Below are positions 26,083-35,962 of a stretch of 64,000 nucleotides of DNA, in pieces. The notes below the pieces were generated by a model that saw only the letters and a program-made list of their open reading frames with translations, had not been told where the DNA came from and ran no database searches. Position numbers and translations under genes: made by a program. This stretch comes from a virus. The stretch covers positions 1 to 64,000 of the IMG/VR virus record IMGVR_UViG_3300030012_001865; one strand, 5' to 3'. Position 1 is the stretch's first letter. Every line of letters starts with the position of its first letter.

Positions 26083-29022
26083 TTAGATATTATGTTGCAG
26101 AGAATTTAAATTTTTTCTAAAGTTTTTATTTTTGTTATTATAAGAAGTAACAAACATTTGAGATCTAGAAGAAACTCTTATGTCGTCAAGTGTTTTTTCA
26201 AATGTAATTTGAGAAGTATTTTTATATTTTTCTGAATCTATAATTGTATCATATTCTGTTAACAATCCTCCAGAGTCACATCCTATACCATTGTATACAT
26301 TTGAACCTACTAAATTACTTAACACATAGCTAATTGCAAATGCTGATCTAATATATGTAAGTTCTGCAGAATTCAATTCTTTAATATCAAAAGAAAGAAA
26401 ACTGTGGTGCATAGGGTGATTAATTGTGCTATCAAAAGGTTGAAATTCCTCTGCTACAAAATTAGTCTTATATGTTATATTATCTAATCTTAGTTTATTG
26501 TCTTTTACTAAAGAAACTGTGTAAGAAACATCAATGCTTTTTACTGTAAATTCATCATTCCCGACTTGATCTATTGCACTTTCTATAAAATTATTGTGTT
26601 TAGCATTAATAGTCCCATATCTACTTTGATTTTGAGCAACTGCCCTTGAGCGAGATCTTGAACTCATTTGAGATTGATAAACACTTAAAGGTAATCTTTT
26701 TACAAACAGTCTGTGTACAAAAGGAAGTGGCTCATCCCCTTTTACTACAAAAAAGTTGTAATCATCCTGTACACCAAAATGGTCCTGAAATAGTTCTGGA
26801 TATCTTATATAAGATAGAGCTGTCATATCATCGTACACAGCAAATGTTGTATCAACTAAAAGATTATTAGGATTTACAGCTAAAGCATACGTTGTTGCAT
26901 CCATAGAATTATTTCTATTTTTAACAAAATAAGTAACTTTTTCAAAATTACTCGACCAGTTGTCCTGTCGCGGATCTACATACCAAATATCATTATAACC
27001 TTGTGGATTACCTCCCTCCCCATAAATACCGTCTGGATCTATAGAAGATCCTAAATTAACATTATTATAAAGAATAGCACCACTTGGTCCAACATTTGCC
27101 ATAGCTACTTGCAATTCATTTATCCAAGGTAAATCCCACTGCCCTGAAACATCTATTACTCCAAAATGATTAGGATTAAAAATTCTTAAAGATTGATAAT
27201 GTTGTTGGGCTAAAGTAGTATCATCTAAATTATATAAAACACTTATTTGCTCTTCACTCATATTTAACCACGGCAAGTGATTGTATTTTATAGAATATCC
27301 ATTAGTATACTTTGGAATATTACTAACACGTGAAGGTGCTGTGTAAGATGGGTAATTATGTGTATACCCTCTAGCGTTACCTCTAATACCTACCATAGGG
27401 CTATTTTCCATGGTAGCACCATAATCATTAACTTTATTTTTAACAGCACATATTAACAAATAAGGCTCATTAATAGATCCGTGAGTATGTTCAGTCTCAT
27501 AAAAAAAATCATTTGGTGGGGCATTAAGCTGTGGGTTAGGATCTACTGCTGCTGTGTCTGGAGTTATCAACCCCATGTAAATACCCCCTAAAGTAGAATC
27601 TCCTATTTCAGGAAGTGGTACTTCTTCTGGAGGAGTAGGATCAACAACAATACCATCATCATCTACAGGCATAGGCTCCATACTTAAAAAGATAAACTCT
27701 TCTGCAGGATTTAAAATGTTTTTGATTTTATCTGGATCAGTTATTGTATATCTTATTTCATCTCCTGCATTTAAAACATAGTTACCTATTTCTACATCTC
27801 TAAATATTAGTTTTTCTGTAGGTTTAAATTCTATATAAAAATTTCCTCTATCATTATTGTATTCAACAACGTCAGGATTAATGTTACCTGGTGTTAAAAA
27901 TATATTAGATGCAGCCTGCGAATCTACGTAGTCTACTTTTTCTAGTAAACAAGTATTAATAGCTTTAGGGTCTTCTATATATCTATTCTTGTAACTTACA
28001 GGTATTTCTGAAAGACTTCCTCCCTTCTGGATACTAGTATATATTTCACCATCAACTGCAGGACATCCGCCATCTGCTGAAGGAAAGTGTAAATCTATAA
28101 GACCAAAACAATGTAGTATATTATGCAGTAAAGCATTTCCTTCTAGTTTATTTACAGTTTCAAAATATTTCCCTTCCTCTTTTCCTCCATAAGTAACCTT
28201 TGATAAAACTTCTTTTCCATTAGCTACATAATTAAATACTAAACCTCTTGTATGACGAATACCTAAAGATTTTATAGGAAAAACAATACCAAATAAATCA
28301 TCTTGTCCTATGTGTTCATTAATAAAAGGAGGTGTAGATGACCCATAAAGTGTTTGAATATCCTTTGAAGGTTTATCGTTTAAACAGTTAACTAAATATA
28401 TATTAAAAAATCTATTTGTGTCCCATCCAAATCTGTCTTTTATTTCTGTCTCAGGTATGCCTGGAACAGGAATATCCGATCTAAACTGTCTGTGAGACAC
28501 ACCTTCTCTAACATAATCTCTACTGCTAACAGAATCTTCTATAGGATTATAAACGTTATAAGTTAAGTCAGAACCATCAATTCTATTTAATCCAGGCTCT
28601 GTTAATATATTTTTATTTTCGTCTATTCTTGCAGGTAAAAAATGAATATTTAAAGAAGGTTTATTTCCGTGAGAACTTTCGGATACTTCTCCAGTTTTAT
28701 TAATTTTATTATTAAGTATACCTAAAATAAAAGGTACAAAATCATAATCTAGATTCATTCCTGTACCTATTTTCTCCCCCATATGTATTAAATGAAATAC
28801 AACAGGAACTCTAATTTTAGAATTGTAAGCAGTTTTGTCAGCGTTTAAAGTTGTTAAAATACTTTCTGTATCTAATCCATGCGCATATTTTATAATTGCA
28901 TCTCTCCAACCACTTAATACATCTTGAGCTTCTTCTTCATATCTATTAAACCATGCATACATATCCTCTACGTGAGGACAGTAAGCATCTGTCTGTGGTA
29001 TGTACGAATTATGCTTCGCCAT
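26083..29022 (-). CDS. Metzincin-like pseudoprotease, tail-associated
   Basis: A 979-residue protein taken from ATG 29022; a GTG 6 nt upstream is also in frame. The order of elements matches M43 peptidases: IRVPVVFHLIHMGEKIG, a helix ILNNKINKTGEV, SLNIHFLPARID, NRIDGSDL and FFNIYLVNCL. The zinc motif is altered: H300-N-I-L-H304-C-F-G-L-I-D310-L-H312. The catalytic Glu is Asn and the third His is Asp. GGCPAV and, later, LNMSEEQISVLYNL (around residue 588) look like Met-turn remnants. It probably folds like the neighbouring protease without activity. Confidence 0.7.
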   Translation of the reverse strand: MAKHNSYIPQTDAYCPHVEDMYAWFNRYEEEAQDVLSGWRDAIIKYAHGLDTESILTTLNADKTAYNSKIRVPVVFHLIHMGEKIGTGMNLDYDFVPFILGILNNKINKTGEVSESSHGNKPSLNIHFLPARIDENKNILTEPGLNRIDGSDLTYNVYNPIEDSVSSRDYVREGVSHRQFRSDIPVPGIPETEIKDRFGWDTNRFFNIYLVNCLNDKPSKDIQTLYGSSTPPFINEHIGQDDLFGIVFPIKSLGIRHTRGLVFNYVANGKEVLSKVTYGGKEEGKYFETVNKLEGNALLHNILHCFGLIDLHFPSADGGCPAVDGEIYTSIQKGGSLSEIPVSYKNRYIEDPKAINTCLLEKVDYVDSQAASNIFLTPGNINPDVVEYNNDRGNFYIEFKPTEKLIFRDVEIGNYVLNAGDEIRYTITDPDKIKNILNPAEEFIFLSMEPMPVDDDGIVVDPTPPEEVPLPEIGDSTLGGIYMGLITPDTAAVDPNPQLNAPPNDFFYETEHTHGSINEPYLLICAVKNKVNDYGATMENSPMVGIRGNARGYTHNYPSYTAPSRVSNIPKYTNGYSIKYNHLPWLNMSEEQISVLYNLDDTTLAQQHYQSLRIFNPNHFGVIDVSGQWDLPWINELQVAMANVGPSGAILYNNVNLGSSIDPDGIYGEGGNPQGYNDIWYVDPRQDNWSSNFEKVTYFVKNRNNSMDATTYALAVNPNNLLVDTTFAVYDDMTALSYIRYPELFQDHFGVQDDYNFFVVKGDEPLPFVHRLFVKRLPLSVYQSQMSSRSRSRAVAQNQSRYGTINAKHNNFIESAIDQVGNDEFTVKSIDVSYTVSLVKDNKLRLDNITYKTNFVAEEFQPFDSTINHPMHHSFLSFDIKELNSAELTYIRSAFAISYVLSNLVGSNVYNGIGCDSGGLLTEYDTIIDSEKYKNTSQITFEKTLDDIRVSSRSQMFVTSYNNKNKNFRKNLNSLQHNI

Positions 29023-29662
29023 TCTCACAACTATTTTTTAGTTCTTCTAATAAAGATTCTGCTAACAAAGCAGCTTCTACATCTGCTCTATCGCAGTCTT
29101 CACAAAATACATCTATAGAAGAATACATTAAATCCACCTCTTCTTGTATTGTACAAGTATTTGCAAAACAAAAATCAAATTCATTTATAATTTCATTATT
29201 GTCCGCATTAGTTATATTAATTTTTACTTGATAAACATTATCTATAAAAATCTCTTCATTAAGTTGAATTGGAGATCCAGAAGAATCTACAATAAGATTA
29301 GATGCTAAATAAGAATTTAACATTGGTAAAAAATCTCGCATATCAATTTTAAATATAAAATCGTCTATACGATTAGGCCCGTCAAACTCCCAAAAATCAT
29401 TAGAGTATACTCCTCCTACTGTGCTTTCTACATAAGTATCTTCGGTTAAAGGAAAACTTATAGGAATTGGTATAAGATCCTCTCCGTCAATAATAGGGTA
29501 AATAATAGTTAAAACTAAATTAATCTTAGCTAGATCAGGAGAAGCGTTTTGTCCTCCCCAACCATTTATATTTGCGCTAGATCTAGGTTTAGTTATGTCT
29601 GTGATTACTAAAGTTTTGCAATCGTTCTCTGTATGTATTGTTGTTTTTAAATCTAAGGCCAT
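29009..29662 (-). CDS. Tail-module protein, unknown
   Basis: A 217-residue protein with a beta-rich N-terminal two-thirds (LKTTIHTENDCKTLVITDIT and a GGVYSNDFWEF segment) and a C-terminal helical region with Cys pairs (CFANTC, CEDCD) ending LLEELKNSCENGEA. It is the first gene after the terminator at 29.7 kb and overlaps the downstream pseudoprotease gene by 14 nt. I do not recognise it. A link between the tail tube and the large adhesins is possible. Confidence 0.65.
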   Translation of the reverse strand: MALDLKTTIHTENDCKTLVITDITKPRSSANINGWGGQNASPDLAKINLVLTIIYPIIDGEDLIPIPISFPLTEDTYVESTVGGVYSNDFWEFDGPNRIDDFIFKIDMRDFLPMLNSYLASNLIVDSSGSPIQLNEEIFIDNVYQVKINITNADNNEIINEFDFCFANTCTIQEEVDLMYSSIDVFCEDCDRADVEAALLAESLLEELKNSCENGEA

Positions 29663-29676
29663 GGACAGTAATTAAA

Positions 29677-29706
29677 AAAGGGCAGACAGAAAGCTGCCTG
29701 CCCTTT
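29677..29706 (-). terminator. Intrinsic terminator after the 430-residue structural gene
   Basis: A perfect 9-bp inverted repeat (29677-29685 with 29698-29706, AAAGGGCAG/CTGCCCTTT). On the minus strand it is followed by six T. It lies directly after the stop of the gene at 29729-31021 and before the tail adhesin block. It probably reduces transcription from the head module into the very long tail genes. Confidence 0.85.
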
Positions 29707-29728
29707 AATTATATAATAAAATTATTTA

Positions 29729-31021
29729 TTAGCTAGCTGCTAAAATATCTGTAATTCCATCAATGTTAACAACAAGATCATTTAAGTGATCTTGTAAACT
29801 GTCAGCATCTCCAGGAAGAGCCATTACAACAGTACCTTTGATTGGTCCGCCTGCTGCAATTGCATTACTGTCATTTCCAGGTAACACATAATCAAAACTA
29901 ATAAGATCATATGGTTGAGCTACATCAGCTTTTAATTCAGCATAAGATTCTACTGAAGGGAAACCATTACCAGTCCAAGTACCAGATCCTGGAGAGTTTT
30001 TAGAAAGGCCAAACCATTCTAAATCTGAAATTGCTTCTCCAGCAGTATTAGATTTTGCTGCTGCAGTACTTGTGTCAGAAACAGTATCACCCCACCCATC
30101 TAGCTGGAAATCAAATACAACTTTGTGGTAAGGGTATAAACCTGCTTTATAATATGCATCTAAACCTGTTAATTTAATACCACAATTAGAAGCATTCATA
30201 ACTGCAGCTGTAAGAGATTTAGAATCTGCTCCAGAAGCACCAGCTTCTTGAGAAGGTATATCTAAAGTAATGTTAGAACCATTAACTTCTTTAATTCTGT
30301 ATACAGGAACACCTGCACCAGAAGTTTGACGAAGATACATACCTGCACTTAATTCGTGATCAGATGCAGATGCAACTACTTGATCAGAACCACGAGTCCA
30401 AGTTAAAGTTGTAGAGTTAGCAGTATCTGCCTCACTAGTAGCTGCTGAGAAACGTTGAACTGCTATCTTAGCTCTGTTTTGACCAATTGTAGAACCGTCT
30501 GCAAAATCCATAGCTCCTATTTTTTGAACAATACCATTTGCAATTTCAATTTGACTTGCATCTGCGTCAGATACATACTCAAAGAAATATTGATCTTTTT
30601 GTTCAGAATATAACTCGCTGTCATTAATAAAGTTTAATCGTAAAGTATAACGATTAGAGTTTATTGCGTCAATTGAGTTTCCAGTATTAACATCAGTGTA
30701 CCCAATGTTAGAAATCTGCTCTGCCTCTGCAATAGCACCTGCACCATTTGAAGCATCACCATGCTCAACAACTGCGCCTTTTCTAATATCATCAAATTTG
30801 ATAAAAGGAGAAGCTTTTAAAGAGCCATCAGTATTAAGTTGTACAACTCTAAATACATCACCTGTAGTTAAAGCTGTAGTGTTTGCTAATAAACCAGATT
30901 CTAGTTCAATTGCAAACTCACTAGTGTCTGTAGTTGCAGCAGTTAAATCTGCTACAGTTTTAGACGAACCGTGAAAGAATTTTCCGATAAATACATCGAA
31001 ATTATGTCCGTAAATTGCCAT
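29729..31021 (-). CDS. Abundant structural protein (tail or head)
   Basis: A 430-residue Ala/Ser/Thr/Asp-rich protein with few Cys. It begins MAIYGHNFDVFIGKFFHGSS and has beta-rich segments such as YTLRLNFINDSELYSEQKDQ and AKIAVQRFSAATSEA. A dedicated terminator follows it, and codon choice is even, both fitting a highly produced virion protein. It sits in the post-capsid series of late genes where tail tube, auxiliary capsid or head fibre proteins are expected. I cannot decide among those. Confidence 0.65.
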   Translation of the reverse strand: MAIYGHNFDVFIGKFFHGSSKTVADLTAATTDTSEFAIELESGLLANTTALTTGDVFRVVQLNTDGSLKASPFIKFDDIRKGAVVEHGDASNGAGAIAEAEQISNIGYTDVNTGNSIDAINSNRYTLRLNFINDSELYSEQKDQYFFEYVSDADASQIEIANGIVQKIGAMDFADGSTIGQNRAKIAVQRFSAATSEADTANSTTLTWTRGSDQVVASASDHELSAGMYLRQTSGAGVPVYRIKEVNGSNITLDIPSQEAGASGADSKSLTAAVMNASNCGIKLTGLDAYYKAGLYPYHKVVFDFQLDGWGDTVSDTSTAAAKSNTAGEAISDLEWFGLSKNSPGSGTWTGNGFPSVESYAELKADVAQPYDLISFDYVLPGNDSNAIAAGGPIKGTVVMALPGDADSLQDHLNDLVVNIDGITDILAAS

Positions 31022-31047
31022 TTGTTTTCTATTTTAAAAATTAACTA

Positions 31048-31584
31048 TTAATTGTCTAATGTAATATCTGCTACATTAGTGCAGAATGCTTTCACAAACC
31101 ATGAAGTACCATCAGATACTAGAGATACTCTATCTCCTTTCATAGCTGAAGTTGCGAAAGTAATCTTTGTATTTGCAGCCACACCAGTGTCACCATCAGT
31201 AGCTGCAGCTTCGTGCTCAGAAGTAAAAACATGACCAAAGAAATCTTCCGACGCAGCAGCTTGAACAATAGTACAAGCAGTTGTTGAATTGTCTGATGTT
31301 AGAATGATTTCAAAGTTAAGTCCTTCTTCGCAAGAAGGTAAAGTAATATCAACTCCTGTAGGTCCCATAAGAATTATTTTACCAGAGTCACTTGATAGTA
31401 AAGTAGCGTCTGCAGTAACTGTTTTAGTTGCTACAACACCCATTCTACTAGCAGCAGTCTGACTAACATAATCCCCAACAAGATCATTAAAATCTTGTAC
31501 TCGAACTGGAGTGTTACCAACTAGTCCTCCTTTATTAAAAGAAGGAGCTACATTGGCATTCGTTATTTTTGCTGTTCTTGCCAT
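31048..31584 (-). CDS. Small virion protein, head fibre/decoration type
   Basis: A 178-residue protein. After a short N-terminus (MARTAKITNANVAPSFNKGG) with the phrase VQDFNDLVGDYVSQ, it has a compact beta domain with VTADATLLSSDSGKIILMGP and VDITLPSCEEGLNFEIIL, like the small C-terminal beta domains of phage fibres and head spikes. It lies between the connector-like gene and the 430-residue structural protein. A virion surface role is inferred. Confidence 0.65.
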   Translation of the reverse strand: MARTAKITNANVAPSFNKGGLVGNTPVRVQDFNDLVGDYVSQTAASRMGVVATKTVTADATLLSSDSGKIILMGPTGVDITLPSCEEGLNFEIILTSDNSTTACTIVQAAASEDFFGHVFTSEHEAAATDGDTGVAANTKITFATSAMKGDRVSLVSDGTSWFVKAFCTNVADITLDN

Positions 31585-31585
31585 T

Positions 31586-32359
31586 TTATTCTATTTCGTT
31601 AAGTTCTATTTTACTTGATTGGTATCTTGGTTGCTCTACATTTTCTAAAGCATCTAAGACAGCCATCCTTACAATCTCTCTATGTGTATGTTTAGCCAAA
31701 TCACACTCTTGCCCAAGATCATCTCCTTGGGGAAGTTTTACAGCGTTAGCTGCTCGAATATATCTTATATTATAATCTTTTAATACTACGTCTGGGTGAT
31801 GTATCAGCTCTACTCGTTGTTGGCCCCCACCTTCACCTTCTGTAGTACCTCTATAATCTAATCTATACACAGTAGTAAGATCTGGTTTATTAAAAGGATC
31901 ATTTATAACTTTATTGTATCTATCGTAAGTTAGAGGAGTTACATTTATAATACTTAAATTTTTATTATTAATGTTTTCGCTCTCATAAATATTAGAAGCA
32001 ACAATCCCTGTAAAACTAGGATGTTCTGCTATAACAAACTCAGATACCATGTGTCTATAATTTGCAGGTAAAGTTGCAAAGTTACCGTTTGGTAAACTTC
32101 CATCATCTTCACCTAATTCGTCTGAAAGAACAACAATACGTTTATTCGTAATTAAATTACGAAGATCATCTCTACGTTTTGCGTCTTCTTCAAAACCTGT
32201 TCGATGTACATTAGCGCCATACATTCTTTTTGTAATAAATTTAGCAATTGCCATGTTAAGAAACATATCAACTTCTTCATCTAAAAACGAAGGAGCGTCA
32301 AAAGAATCTCCTTTGTCTAGCAATAATCTAAATTCTTCATGCATTTGCGCTACTGTCAT
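31586..32359 (-). CDS. Head-tail connector/ring-like protein
   Basis: A 257-residue protein starting MTVAQMHEEFRLLLDKGDSF and continuing FLDEEVDMFLNMAIAKFITKR. An N-terminal helix pair with a DEEVxxFLNxA pattern is typical of connector proteins in crAss-like and marine Bacteroidota phages. LPANYRHMV and beta segments follow, and an amphipathic C-terminal helix ends in ELNEIE. It lies 1 nt from the preceding gene, two genes after the capsid gene. Assignment is from family memory and position. Confidence 0.6.
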   Translation of the reverse strand: MTVAQMHEEFRLLLDKGDSFDAPSFLDEEVDMFLNMAIAKFITKRMYGANVHRTGFEEDAKRRDDLRNLITNKRIVVLSDELGEDDGSLPNGNFATLPANYRHMVSEFVIAEHPSFTGIVASNIYESENINNKNLSIINVTPLTYDRYNKVINDPFNKPDLTTVYRLDYRGTTEGEGGGQQRVELIHHPDVVLKDYNIRYIRAANAVKLPQGDDLGQECDLAKHTHREIVRMAVLDALENVEQPRYQSSKIELNEIE

Positions 32360-32360
32360 A

Positions 32361-33227
32361 CTACTTACTTATAGATAATTTTCCTTTTAAATCTAAATAC
32401 ACTTCCTGATTGTCAGGATTTTGTAAATATTCAATCGTCTGCTCAAGTGTATACCCTACAATATCTCCGCCAGGAAGTTGGTATTTAGTACCATTCTTAA
32501 CAAGAACTCTAGATGATAAACAATCATCAATAAATGCTCTCATTTTAAATGTTGGGTCATCTACAGTATTTAAAAATTCTTGAGGATTATCAGTTACAAT
32601 TTTATCAAGTTGAGCCTCAACAAAATCTACAGAAGCATTTTCTCCTGCTCTTTTACCCATAACCTTAAGAACATCTTTCATTTCTGAAGTAGACATATTA
32701 CTAAATACTTTGTAAGCTTTACGCTTAAGTTTAGATTTTTGGTTTTCTACTTTAGCTTCTTGCTCATCAGATGTCATTACATATTCTGCAAATGGTGTGT
32801 CAAAACGTTCCATTTCTGAATTAGCAACTCTCTGGTGAGCTTTTAAAACAAAGTATTTAACCTCATCTTCTGGATTGTTTAAATCTAAAACAACACCTTC
32901 TTTAGGTACATCAATTTTAAAAGTTGCCCAATAATCTCTATTGTACTTTGACAATGTACCTGGAGACATATGCATTTTAGTTTCAAGACGAACTTCGTCG
33001 TCTTCAGTCATTCCAGTATTAAGGATACCCGTGCCTTTTGCTGCCTGAACAGTTAAACGCTCAAAACATTTAGAGTAACGGAGGCTCCCGTCATGATCGT
33101 CGGGAAGCCATCCGTGTCTCTTTATAGGTTTAAGTGTAACCTTATCTTTTACAACACGTTCTTTCTTCACTGGTGCAGTCTCTACTACTTCTGGAGTAGC
33201 TTCTTGTTTAACTACTTTTTTTGCCAT
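32361..33227 (-). CDS. Late protein following the major capsid gene
   Basis: A 288-residue protein with a charged N-terminal tail rich in Lys, Glu and Val (MAKKVVKQEATPEVVETAPV), then a mixed region and helical segments (SEMKDVLKVMGKRAGENASV). The distinctive element VLVKNGTKYQLPGGDIVGYT near the C-terminus looks like a small beta hairpin. Genes in this position in related phages encode virion or head-completion proteins. No specific family recognised. Confidence 0.65.
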   Translation of the reverse strand: MAKKVVKQEATPEVVETAPVKKERVVKDKVTLKPIKRHGWLPDDHDGSLRYSKCFERLTVQAAKGTGILNTGMTEDDEVRLETKMHMSPGTLSKYNRDYWATFKIDVPKEGVVLDLNNPEDEVKYFVLKAHQRVANSEMERFDTPFAEYVMTSDEQEAKVENQKSKLKRKAYKVFSNMSTSEMKDVLKVMGKRAGENASVDFVEAQLDKIVTDNPQEFLNTVDDPTFKMRAFIDDCLSSRVLVKNGTKYQLPGGDIVGYTLEQTIEYLQNPDNQEVYLDLKGKLSISK

Positions 33228-33262
33228 CTTCTTTTGTGTTTATATTAATTTATTTTATTCCA

Positions 33263-34714
33263 TTATACTGCAGAAGAGTAAATCAATTCAGCACAAGACA
33301 TTGGGTTCTGAATAAGAACACCTTGTTGAGCTTGAGCAAATAATTGGTAACCATCTACAGGAGACGAAGAACCTGATGAGAACGAAGTGTTAGGTCCTAA
33401 CGGTGAAGTTGAACCAGCAACGTGCCACATTAATTCTTTACGTCCTTTAGGATATACTCGTCGGATATTGTTTTCTCCACCAGAAGTACCCATGTTAAGG
33501 ATAGTGTATCGGTAAGACTCAGTGTATCCACCTTTTGGATGTGGTACACGGTTACGGATTTCATCATCATACAATGGTAAGTGAACTAGAGTAAACTTGA
33601 TACCTTGTGGTCCCATGTATTCTCTGTACTGACCTTGGAATGATAAGTTTTGTCCTGAACCACCAATACGCTTAGAGTCTAATGGTTGGAATCTTGCAGC
33701 GTGGTTTTCAAGAGCTCTGTGGAATTGTACCATACCTCTTTCACCTGTAAACGCTACAAAGTGACGTTGATCTTCTGGAAGTAAGTTAATTGATAAGTTC
33801 AATAAAACATCTTCTAAATAATCAATTGTAAAGTCTGTATAGTGGAACTTGTAAGATGGAGAAATTTGCTCACGTAAACCTGCACCTTCAACAATAGCAG
33901 ATCCAGAAGCACCCATCATATCATAAGTACCATTAACTTGTTTGTTAGACTTAGAGAACCAAAGCATACGCTCTTTCTCTTTCATCCACTGACACATGAA
34001 TTCGTATTCAGCATACTGAGTCCAGATCTTTGTAGTCTTATTAGATTTAGGATCCATCATCTCAATAACTAAAGGACGTTGGTGCATGTTACCAGGAATA
34101 GTGTAAGTCTTAGATAAGAAAGACATTGCATTACGCATTTTGAATGGAGAACTGTAATGAGTTTCACCGTAAGTTCTATTCAAAGTTCTTTCTTGTGGAG
34201 AGTATTCTTTACTTGCACGTGCTCCAGCAGAAATTAAACTTGGAGGAATAAAATCTGCAGCATTTGAAGTCATCAAAGAACAAGGGTATACATAAATAGA
34301 CCCTTCCATGTAAGGCTCTTGCATTACACGAACAGAAGTTTCACCGTCATCTAAAACTAGTTTATCAGACATAGCGAAATATTTTTCTGCCATTCTAATG
34401 TTTACGATAGCTCCGTATTGTCCAGGTTTAGCAGAAAGTCCGCCTCCACTATAACCTTGTATAACAACTGCTTTTTCGTCGTCCCCTTTTAGGTACCACT
34501 CAAAATCGTTGTCTGTGTCAAGCTCTTGCTCTCCACCACCTACAGATAGGAAGTAATCCATACCTGCATACTGATTCATACCGAATACTCTACTGATGAT
34601 ATTAGATACCAAAGTAGGCTCGGCAGCGAATACGCTTCCTAGGTGGTTCTCAGTTGTTAAGCCAGACCAGCTCTTAGGAGCGTACAATTGTAATGAACTA
34701 ATTGTGTTTGCCAT
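33263..34714 (-). CDS. Major capsid protein
   Basis: A 483-residue protein beginning MANTISSLQLYAPKSWSGLT. Length, position after portal and scaffold genes, and the segments NDFEWYLKGDDEKAVVIQG, FMCQWMKEKERMLWFSKSNK and GGSGQNLSFQGQYREYMGPQG fit HK97-fold capsid proteins of the crAss-like kind. Base composition here is slightly richer in preferred codons than its neighbours, as expected for the most abundant virion protein. The upstream 44 nt are A/T-rich with no Shine-Dalgarno. No separate protease gene is seen beside it. Confidence 0.8.
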   Translation of the reverse strand: MANTISSLQLYAPKSWSGLTTENHLGSVFAAEPTLVSNIISRVFGMNQYAGMDYFLSVGGGEQELDTDNDFEWYLKGDDEKAVVIQGYSGGGLSAKPGQYGAIVNIRMAEKYFAMSDKLVLDDGETSVRVMQEPYMEGSIYVYPCSLMTSNAADFIPPSLISAGARASKEYSPQERTLNRTYGETHYSSPFKMRNAMSFLSKTYTIPGNMHQRPLVIEMMDPKSNKTTKIWTQYAEYEFMCQWMKEKERMLWFSKSNKQVNGTYDMMGASGSAIVEGAGLREQISPSYKFHYTDFTIDYLEDVLLNLSINLLPEDQRHFVAFTGERGMVQFHRALENHAARFQPLDSKRIGGSGQNLSFQGQYREYMGPQGIKFTLVHLPLYDDEIRNRVPHPKGGYTESYRYTILNMGTSGGENNIRRVYPKGRKELMWHVAGSTSPLGPNTSFSSGSSSPVDGYQLFAQAQQGVLIQNPMSCAELIYSSAV

Positions 34715-34758
34715 TTTTAATTAATTTAATTATTACTTGTTGTTTATATAAATAGCTC

Positions 34759-35910
34759 CTATCGTAGAGATTTTCTCATAGTGTCAAAATTAACAGCTTT
34801 AGAGGTACCTCTACTTGGTCTGGAACCAGTTTTTTTCGTACTCTTAATTGCGTTGGCCAACTTCCGTGTTGATTTAGTTGTTGACTGACGTTCAAATGCT
34901 GAAAAATCCCACTTAAGGACTGTTGCTAAATATGCTATTTTTAAGTCAAACTCAGGATCTTTTTCTCTCATTCTCATGATTTCATTTTTTCCGTTCTTAT
35001 CTAACTTAGTTATACCTTTGTATAAATTATCTTTATCTTTTGGTGATAATTTAAACCCAGGTAAAATTTCTTCTTTTTTTCCTATATGATCTTTAAGATC
35101 TCCTAACCACTGTTCGTGTGCTTGGATTCTTTGTTTTTGCTCTTCTTTCTGCTGCTTAATAAGATTAGCTTTTTCTGCTTTTTGTATCTCTTTTAAAGAT
35201 GCTAAAGCTTCTTCTGCCTCTTCTTTTAATACACCAGAATCTTCGTAACGATTTAACTTACGTGTAATTCGTTCTTCAGACCAACCGCTTTTAACTAGTA
35301 AATCTCTTACTAGCATTTTTTGTAGAGATAAATTATCTTCTAAACTTTCTTCTGCAATTGTAGCATATGACTGCTCACTAGCGCTTGCATTAATTAGATC
35401 ATATATATTTACACCTGCTTCATAATTATCTAAAAGATATTTAATCTCTTCAGGCATGTTTTCTTTATATTCAGTTACTTTAGAATCAATAGTATCTTGT
35501 ACTTTGTTTAGTAACCAATCTTCAGAATCTTCAAACTCTTCATCGTTAAAATCAATTAAGCCCTGATCTCTTTGCATTTCTGCAAATACTCGAAGTGGGT
35601 TATCACCTTCTTCTTCAACAGATTCTTCAGTTTCGCTTGCTTCAGTTGTTTCTGAAACTTGCTCCGCTGTATCCTCTTCAGTATTTGATTCTTCAGGCTC
35701 ATCAGTAGTTTGCGGTTCTTCAGTTCTTTCTGGCAGCTCATCAACCTCTTGTATCTTTAACTCTGGGTTAAAAATACCAGGCTCGTTTTCTTCAGTTTTA
35801 GTTTCTTCACCTTCAGCTTTTGGCTGCTCTTTCTTCTCTTCTGGACTCGTTGTTAGATTATCCAACACACTTAAGTCCAATCCATCTAAAATGTTATCTT
35901 CTATTGCCAT
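34759..35910 (-). CDS. Scaffold-like protein
   Basis: A 383-residue protein from ATG 35910. An in-frame TTG at 35934 lies inside the promoter -7 box and so is unlikely to be used. The N-terminal 130 residues are extremely acidic (repeats of Glu with Thr and Ser). The middle is helical with a coiled coil around KAEKANLIKQQKEEQKQRIQ, and the C-terminus is basic (STKKTGSRPSRGTSKAVNF). This charge pattern, and the location between portal and capsid genes, fit an assembly scaffold whose basic end binds the capsid protein. Confidence 0.75.
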   Translation of the reverse strand: MAIEDNILDGLDLSVLDNLTTSPEEKKEQPKAEGEETKTEENEPGIFNPELKIQEVDELPERTEEPQTTDEPEESNTEEDTAEQVSETTEASETEESVEEEGDNPLRVFAEMQRDQGLIDFNDEEFEDSEDWLLNKVQDTIDSKVTEYKENMPEEIKYLLDNYEAGVNIYDLINASASEQSYATIAEESLEDNLSLQKMLVRDLLVKSGWSEERITRKLNRYEDSGVLKEEAEEALASLKEIQKAEKANLIKQQKEEQKQRIQAHEQWLGDLKDHIGKKEEILPGFKLSPKDKDNLYKGITKLDKNGKNEIMRMREKDPEFDLKIAYLATVLKWDFSAFERQSTTKSTRKLANAIKSTKKTGSRPSRGTSKAVNFDTMRKSLR

Positions 35911-35931
35911 AGAGTTTTGTTTATTAAGTGA

Positions 35932-35962
35932 CAAAAATAATTATTTTAATATTCTGTGCAAT
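35932..35962 (-). promoter_or_regulatory. Bacteroidota-type promoter P2 for scaffold-capsid genes
   Basis: On the minus strand a TTG (35961-35959, in ATTGCACA) is followed after 19-20 nt by the -7 element TATTTTTG (35939-35932), matching the Bacteroidota consensus TAnnTTTG. The start of transcription would fall near 35925, some 15 nt before the ATG at 35910. The whole element is nearly identical to the one at 39328-39358. Confidence 0.7.

Noticed and set aside
35911-35934. TTG start of the scaffold gene at 35934
   Set aside because: The codon lies inside the promoter -7 box, so a transcript from that promoter would not contain it; ATG 35910 is preferred.
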